This document shows, piece by piece, positions 14,710 to 18,318 of a stretch of 18,318 bases of DNA (its first letter is position 1; each line of letters begins with the position of its first letter). Position numbers and translations under genes: made by a program. The stretch lies in NCBI GenBank assembly GCA_040755215.1, contig JBFMBG010000065.1, forward strand, positions 1 through 18,318. The letters run 5' to 3'. Source of the DNA: JAIMBK01 sp040755215 (GTDB lineage: Bacteria; Bacillota; Desulfotomaculia; Desulfotomaculales; Nap2-2B). The notes beneath the pieces are model-generated. The model worked only from the letters and a program-made list of their open reading frames with translations. It did no database searches and was not told the origin of the DNA.

Positions 14710-15876
14710 ATGCGCAAAGTTGCCGTAGCAGGGGTGGGCATGACCAAGTTTGGCGTTTCCGAAAAAAGCCAGGTGGAGATGTTCGCCGAAGCGGCGATGG
14801 AAGCAATAATTACATCCAGTCTAAAGCCCAAAGATATCCAGGCGCTTTTTGTGGGCAACGTCCTGGGGGATTTTGAAGAGGGACAAATGAATATCGCGCC
14901 TTTTTGCGCGGCGGAAATAGGCCTTGGACCCGCGGTGCCCGCCACCCGCGTAGAGGGAGCCTGTGCGTCCGCCAGCGTGGCCATTAGAGAAGCCTTTATC
15001 TGGGTTGCTTCCGGCTTTTACGACATTGTCCTGGTCGGGGGCACCGAAAGGGCGATGGCGATGGGGACGCCGCTGGCCACCAGAACTTTTGCCATGGGCA
15101 CCGATAGCCGCTACGAAGAGTTTGCCGGCATTACCTTCCCCGGCGCTTTTGCCATGGTGGCCCGTTTGTATTCCGTTAAATACGGCATACCTTTAGAGAA
15201 GCTTAAGGAAAGAATGGCCCTGGTGGCCGTGAAAAACCATAAAAACGGGGTAAAAAATCCTTTAGCGCAGTTCCGTAAAGAGATCACCGTGGAAACAGTG
15301 CTGAACAGCACAATGGTTGCCGATCCCCTGCAACTGTTCGATTGCTGCCCGTTTTCGGACGGCGCCGCCGCGCTGGTGCTAACCACCGAGGAGATAGCCA
15401 AAAAGCTGGTGGAAAAGCCGGTCTACATCCTGGGCGTTGGACAGGGTTCAAACGGCCCCTTATGCCGGCAAAAGGATGTGACCAGGATCAGGGCAAGGGA
15501 AGAGGCTGCGCAACAGGCCTACAAAATGGCCGGGCTGACCCCGAAAGACATTGATGTCTGCGAATTGCACGACTGCTTTACCATTGCCGAGATCGTGGCC
15601 AGTGAAGGTTTGGGTTTCTTTGATTTTGGCAAAGGAAGCGAGGCTGTAGAAAAGGGTGAAACACAGATCGGCGGCCGGATCCCCATCAATCCCTCCGGCG
15701 GCTTAAAAGCAAAAGGCCACCCGATCGGCGCGACCGGGGCCGCCCAGGCTTACGAAATAGTCAAACAACTAAGGGGCGAATGTGGAGAGCGGCAGGTAGA
15801 AGGGGCCAAAATAGGCATGACCGATACGCTGGGCGGAGATCTGGCGACCGTCGTAAACATCATCTACGGGATTTAA
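14710..15876 (+). CDS. Thiolase family acyl-CoA acetyltransferase (SCP2-type)
   Basis: A 388-residue thiolase-fold enzyme. The nucleophile is C85 in RVEGACASAS. The SCP2-type motif ELHDCF (H287, C289) provides the second Cys, and GGLKAKGHPIGATG contributes H337. The usual C-terminal CxGGG motif of classical thiolases is replaced by DTLGGDLATVV. It probably condenses or cleaves a 3-ketoacyl-CoA; the chain length cannot be told. The next gene, 15 bases later, encodes a DUF35 zinc-ribbon protein, a pairing known for archaeal and some bacterial acetoacetyl-CoA thiolases. ATG 14710 has gacaggaggt upstream. A 129-base gap separates it from the 5S gene, so it may belong to the same transcript or a subsidiary one. 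Confidence 0.88.
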   Translation: MRKVAVAGVGMTKFGVSEKSQVEMFAEAAMEAIITSSLKPKDIQALFVGNVLGDFEEGQMNIAPFCAAEIGLGPAVPATRVEGACASASVAIREAFIWVASGFYDIVLVGGTERAMAMGTPLATRTFAMGTDSRYEEFAGITFPGAFAMVARLYSVKYGIPLEKLKERMALVAVKNHKNGVKNPLAQFRKEITVETVLNSTMVADPLQLFDCCPFSDGAAALVLTTEEIAKKLVEKPVYILGVGQGSNGPLCRQKDVTRIRAREEAAQQAYKMAGLTPKDIDVCELHDCFTIAEIVASEGLGFFDFGKGSEAVEKGETQIGGRIPINPSGGLKAKGHPIGATGAAQAYEIVKQLRGECGERQVEGAKIGMTDTLGGDLATVVNIIYGI

Positions 15877-15891
15877 AGGAGGAAAAAGGTT

Positions 15892-16293
15892 ATGAACTAC
15901 CCGTTGACCTATAAACAGTTTTACGAAGGACTAAAAGAAGGAAAGCTCTTTGGTTTAAAATGCCGTTCCTGCGGCGCTTACACGGCCCCTCCCAAAATAT
16001 GCTGCGACCAGTGCGCCGGCGCCGATTTAGAGGTAGTTGAGTTGAGCGGCCGCGGGGAAATAAAAACCTTCACCGTCATCCGGGTGGCCCCGGAGGGGTT
16101 TGAAGCCCCTTACATTGTGGCGATGGCCGAAATGGAAGAAGGTCCGTGGCTCCTGGGCAACCTGGAGGGGGTAGAAGTTGACCAGGCTTCCATGGATTTA
16201 ATCGGAAAAAAAGTAAAAGTAGGGCATAAAGTGATCCTGTCGGTTAGATATAGCGCCGGTGAAGGTGTGGCGGTTACGTTTTCTTTGGTATAA
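15892..16293 (+). CDS. DUF35 OB-fold protein with rubredoxin-like zinc ribbon
   Basis: A 133-residue protein with the two-part DUF35 architecture: an N-terminal helix (PLTYKQFYEGLKEGKLFGLKC), a zinc ribbon (C24-x2-C27 and C38-x2-C41) and a C-terminal OB-fold (from GRGEIKTFTVI). In archaea such proteins scaffold an acetoacetyl-CoA thiolase/HMG-CoA synthase complex and bind the CoA arm. Here it directly follows the SCP2-type thiolase, so it most likely forms a complex with it. ATG 15892 has aaaggagg upstream. Base composition still matches the upstream cluster, unlike the next gene. Confidence 0.9.
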   Translation: MNYPLTYKQFYEGLKEGKLFGLKCRSCGAYTAPPKICCDQCAGADLEVVELSGRGEIKTFTVIRVAPEGFEAPYIVAMAEMEEGPWLLGNLEGVEVDQASMDLIGKKVKVGHKVILSVRYSAGEGVAVTFSLV

Positions 16294-16336
16294 GAAAGAT
16301 TTTCCTATTGCGGGTTCATTCTTTGAGGGAAAAACA

Positions 16337-17716
16337 ATGCTCACCAAAATATTAATTGCCAACAGAGGAGAAATAGCAGTTAGAATAATCAGGACGTGTA
16401 AAAAACTAGGTATTAAAACGGTTGCTGTTTATTCGGAAATTGATGCCGCTTCTCTGCATGTGCTGCTAGCCGATGAAGCTTATTGCATCGGAGAAGAGTG
16501 GGCTTATTTGGATGCGGAAAAAATTGTTTCCATAGCCTTGGAAAATAATGTAGAAGCTATTCACCCTGGTTACGGTTTTCTTTCTGAAAATGCCGCTTTT
16601 TCTCAGGCCTGTCGGAAAGCAGGTTTAATTTTTATTGGTCCCTTTCCAGAGGTGATTGGCATTTTAGGAGATAAGATCAGGGCAAGAAATGCGGTGGCTA
16701 AACTGGGATTCCCTATTCTCCCGGGAGCTATAGTAGATTTTAATAATAAACAGGATTTGTATAAAATAGCTCAACAGATAGGTTACCCCCTGCTGGTGAA
16801 AGCATCCGCCGGGGGAGGCGGAAAAGGTATTGCGCTGGTAAGAGAACCCGATGAGTTACCTTCTGCAATAGAGAATGTAGCTGTTATGGCAAAAAAATTT
16901 TTTAAAGATGACCGCGTTTATTTAGAGCAACTAATCCCTAACTGCAGCCATATAGAATTCCAGGTTTTAGCTGATAGTTATGGTAATGTGGTTCATCTGG
17001 GAGAAAGGGATTGTTCTATCCAAAGGAAAAATCAAAAGTTAATTGAAGAAACCCCCTCCCCTAAATTGAATTTTTGGCAACGCAGAGAAATGAGTAAAGC
17101 AGCGGTTAGCATCGCTAAAGAATTTGGTTATACAGGTTTGGGTACGGTTGAATTTTTGGTAGATTTATTAGGAAATTTCTTCTTTATTGAGATGAATACC
17201 CGTCTGCAAGTGGAACATCCGGTTACAGAAATGGTTTCCGGCATCGATTTGGTGGAGGAGCAAATCCGGCTGGCCTGTGGAGAACAGTTGAGGTATTCTC
17301 AAAACAATATTAAACTTGTTGGTTGGGCGATTGAATGCAGAATTAACGCCGAAGATCCGGTTACTTTTTTGCCGTGTCCGGGAAAAATTCACAGATTTCA
17401 CAGTCCATCTGGTCCGTGGGTGAGGGTAGACTCACATATATATCCCGACTATGAAGTCCCCTGGGTTTATGATTCCCTGTTGGGTAAAATTATTACCTGG
17501 GGAAAAAATAGAAAAGAAGCTATTTCCCGGATGGAATGCGCTTTAAGTGAATTTTACGTGGAAGGTCTGGTTACAAATATTCCCTTTCATTTATTGGTTA
17601 TGCGTAACCGGCGGTTTTTAAGCGGTGAATATACTACCCGCTGCGCAAGACAACTTTTTTCCCAGTTGCTTCGCGAAGGTATGCTTGAAGAATTTAAAAC
17701 TTTTCAACTCCCTTAA
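16337..17716 (+). CDS. accC: Biotin carboxylase (AccC type)
   Basis: A 459-residue ATP-dependent biotin carboxylase. The N-terminal domain starts TKILIANRGEIAVRIIR, then HPGYGFLSENA, the ATP-grasp glycine loop KASAGGGGKGIA, GERDCSIQRKNQKLIEE, EMNTRLQVEHPVTE and CRINAEDP. All are hallmarks. The His of the usual Q-R-R-H-Q-K motif is Asn here. ATG 16337 follows gaggga by 6 bases; the frame stays open upstream but without family sequence. There is no fused BCCP or carboxyltransferase domain. The gene is clearly AT-richer than everything before it. It may charge a carrier for the 12S protein (propionyl-CoA carboxylase mode) or serve acetyl-CoA carboxylase. Confidence 0.93.
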   Translation: MLTKILIANRGEIAVRIIRTCKKLGIKTVAVYSEIDAASLHVLLADEAYCIGEEWAYLDAEKIVSIALENNVEAIHPGYGFLSENAAFSQACRKAGLIFIGPFPEVIGILGDKIRARNAVAKLGFPILPGAIVDFNNKQDLYKIAQQIGYPLLVKASAGGGGKGIALVREPDELPSAIENVAVMAKKFFKDDRVYLEQLIPNCSHIEFQVLADSYGNVVHLGERDCSIQRKNQKLIEETPSPKLNFWQRREMSKAAVSIAKEFGYTGLGTVEFLVDLLGNFFFIEMNTRLQVEHPVTEMVSGIDLVEEQIRLACGEQLRYSQNNIKLVGWAIECRINAEDPVTFLPCPGKIHRFHSPSGPWVRVDSHIYPDYEVPWVYDSLLGKIITWGKNRKEAISRMECALSEFYVEGLVTNIPFHLLVMRNRRFLSGEYTTRCARQLFSQLLREGMLEEFKTFQLP

Positions 17717-17874
17717 GAAGTCTCTAGCCAGGAGATGAAATTGTGAGCGTCTCTTTGGCGGGAGGACAATTTTTCAGGACAGGATACCTCTGAGGATTAC
17801 TTCCCCAACGCCGAGTATCGTTTAGGCGCTTACGGCGCCACGAACGACAACATGTTGTCCAAAACGACACCTTG
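17717..17874. other. Convergent intergenic spacer with palindromes
   Basis: This is a short spacer between the end of accC and the end of the broken minus-strand gene. It contains ggcgc/gcgcc (17825-17829 and 17835-17839), a 5-base-loop hairpin, and a perfect 14-bp palindrome gacaacatgttgtc (17846-17859). I see no coding frame and no convincing T-tailed terminator on either strand. Confidence 0.6.
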
Positions 17875-18318
17875 TCACGCAGCGATACCAAGTGTTACTA
17901 AAGTTTTCCGGAGTTCGTTCTGGAGGTTTTCGTAATGAATATCGAGAGCACATGTCTTTTTGGGTTTCGGACCCCGCCGGGATTTTCCTATCGAAGCAAT
18001 GACCGGCTTGAGCACTTTTTCCTGCAGGATTATTAAGGCGCACATTGTTTGAAATCTTGTGCAGAAACAAGGTAACGGCGAGAACTTTTTTGTTTCTCCA
18101 CAAAACCCTTGCCCTTGATTTTTCTGAGGTCGTAGGTGGCCTGGCGGGTTCCGTAATTCCAACCAGTCATCTCCTGGGCTTTCGCCGCCAGGTCGGAAAC
18201 AGAAAAACCGTCGGGTTTAAGCGCTAAAGACATCAAGGCTTCAATTACCACCCGCAGGCGCGGATTGTTGATATCGATCCCGGCAACCCGGTTCTTTCCC
18301 CGGCAGGTGGGTTTAGGC
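17875..18318 (-). pseudogene. Frameshifted 3' part of an unrecognised gene (winged-helix-like region)
   Basis: Reading leftwards from the window edge, one frame gives GKNRVAGIDINNPRLRVV and continues through a region resembling a winged helix (ATYDLRKIKGKGFVEKQ, then SSRRYLVS). It stops after DFKQCAP. Another frame then continues from about 18055 with QTMCALIILQEKVLKPVI, GKSRRGPKPKK and LDIHYENLQNELRKTL, and ends in TGA at 17875-17877. The two halves look like one protein split by a single-base change near 18045-18065. The YDLRK-KGxV-RRY pattern reminds me of a widespread family of unknown function, but I cannot name it. Its 5' part lies to the right of the window. It is unrelated to the MMC pathway and marks the right border of the cluster. 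Confidence 0.6.

Overview
The window holds a nearly complete methylmalonyl-CoA (MMC) pathway gene cluster. All intact genes read on the + strand. The gene set matches the central propionate pathway of syntrophic or sulfate-reducing Firmicutes of the Pelotomaculum/Desulfotomaculum group: two-subunit class I fumarase, split B12-dependent mutase, transcarboxylase-type carboxyltransferase subunits, LDH-like malate dehydrogenase and strong Gram-positive Shine-Dalgarno sites. The genus is inferred from memory of the P. thermopropionicum mmc locus and was not checked by a search.

Layout. 1-1423: fumarase alpha (start lies left of the window) and beta. 1424-2028: a 605-base stretch without a gene, with alternating inverted copies of a 12-base motif and a palindrome of about 170 bases. 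2029-5661: HdrC-like protein, HdrB-like protein, SdhB-like iron-sulfur protein and SdhA-like flavoprotein. 5723-7780: succinyl-CoA synthetase (sucC, sucD). 7911-10468: methylmalonyl-CoA mutase large and B12 subunits, then epimerase. 10505-12034: 12S-type carboxyltransferase. 12035-12265: intergenic hairpin and a possible 12-codon ORF. 12266-14580: malate dehydrogenase and 5S-type pyruvate carboxyltransferase. 14710-16293: SCP2-type thiolase with its DUF35 zinc-ribbon partner. 16337-17716: biotin carboxylase in visibly AT-richer DNA. 17875-18318: 3' part of a frameshifted unknown gene on the - strand.

How the genes work together. In the oxidative direction, propionyl-CoA is carboxylated by transfer from oxaloacetate (5S + 12S + a biotin carrier). 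Methylmalonyl-CoA is epimerised and rearranged to succinyl-CoA, which SucCD converts to succinate with nucleotide triphosphate formation. Succinate is oxidised to fumarate, hydrated to malate and oxidised to oxaloacetate, closing the cycle. The same enzymes could run in reverse for propionate fermentation. The biotin carrier (1.3S/BCCP) is not in this window.

The most interesting part is the succinate dehydrogenase/fumarate reductase. It has no membrane-anchor gene. Its iron-sulfur subunit carries a fourth Cys where quinone-linked enzymes have a [3Fe-4S] site, and its flavoprotein has Asn at the usual FAD-linking His. It is encoded directly behind HdrC- and HdrB-like proteins with two complete CCG cluster motifs. 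This predicts a soluble complex exchanging electrons with a thiol/disulfide, ferredoxin or another soluble partner rather than with quinone.
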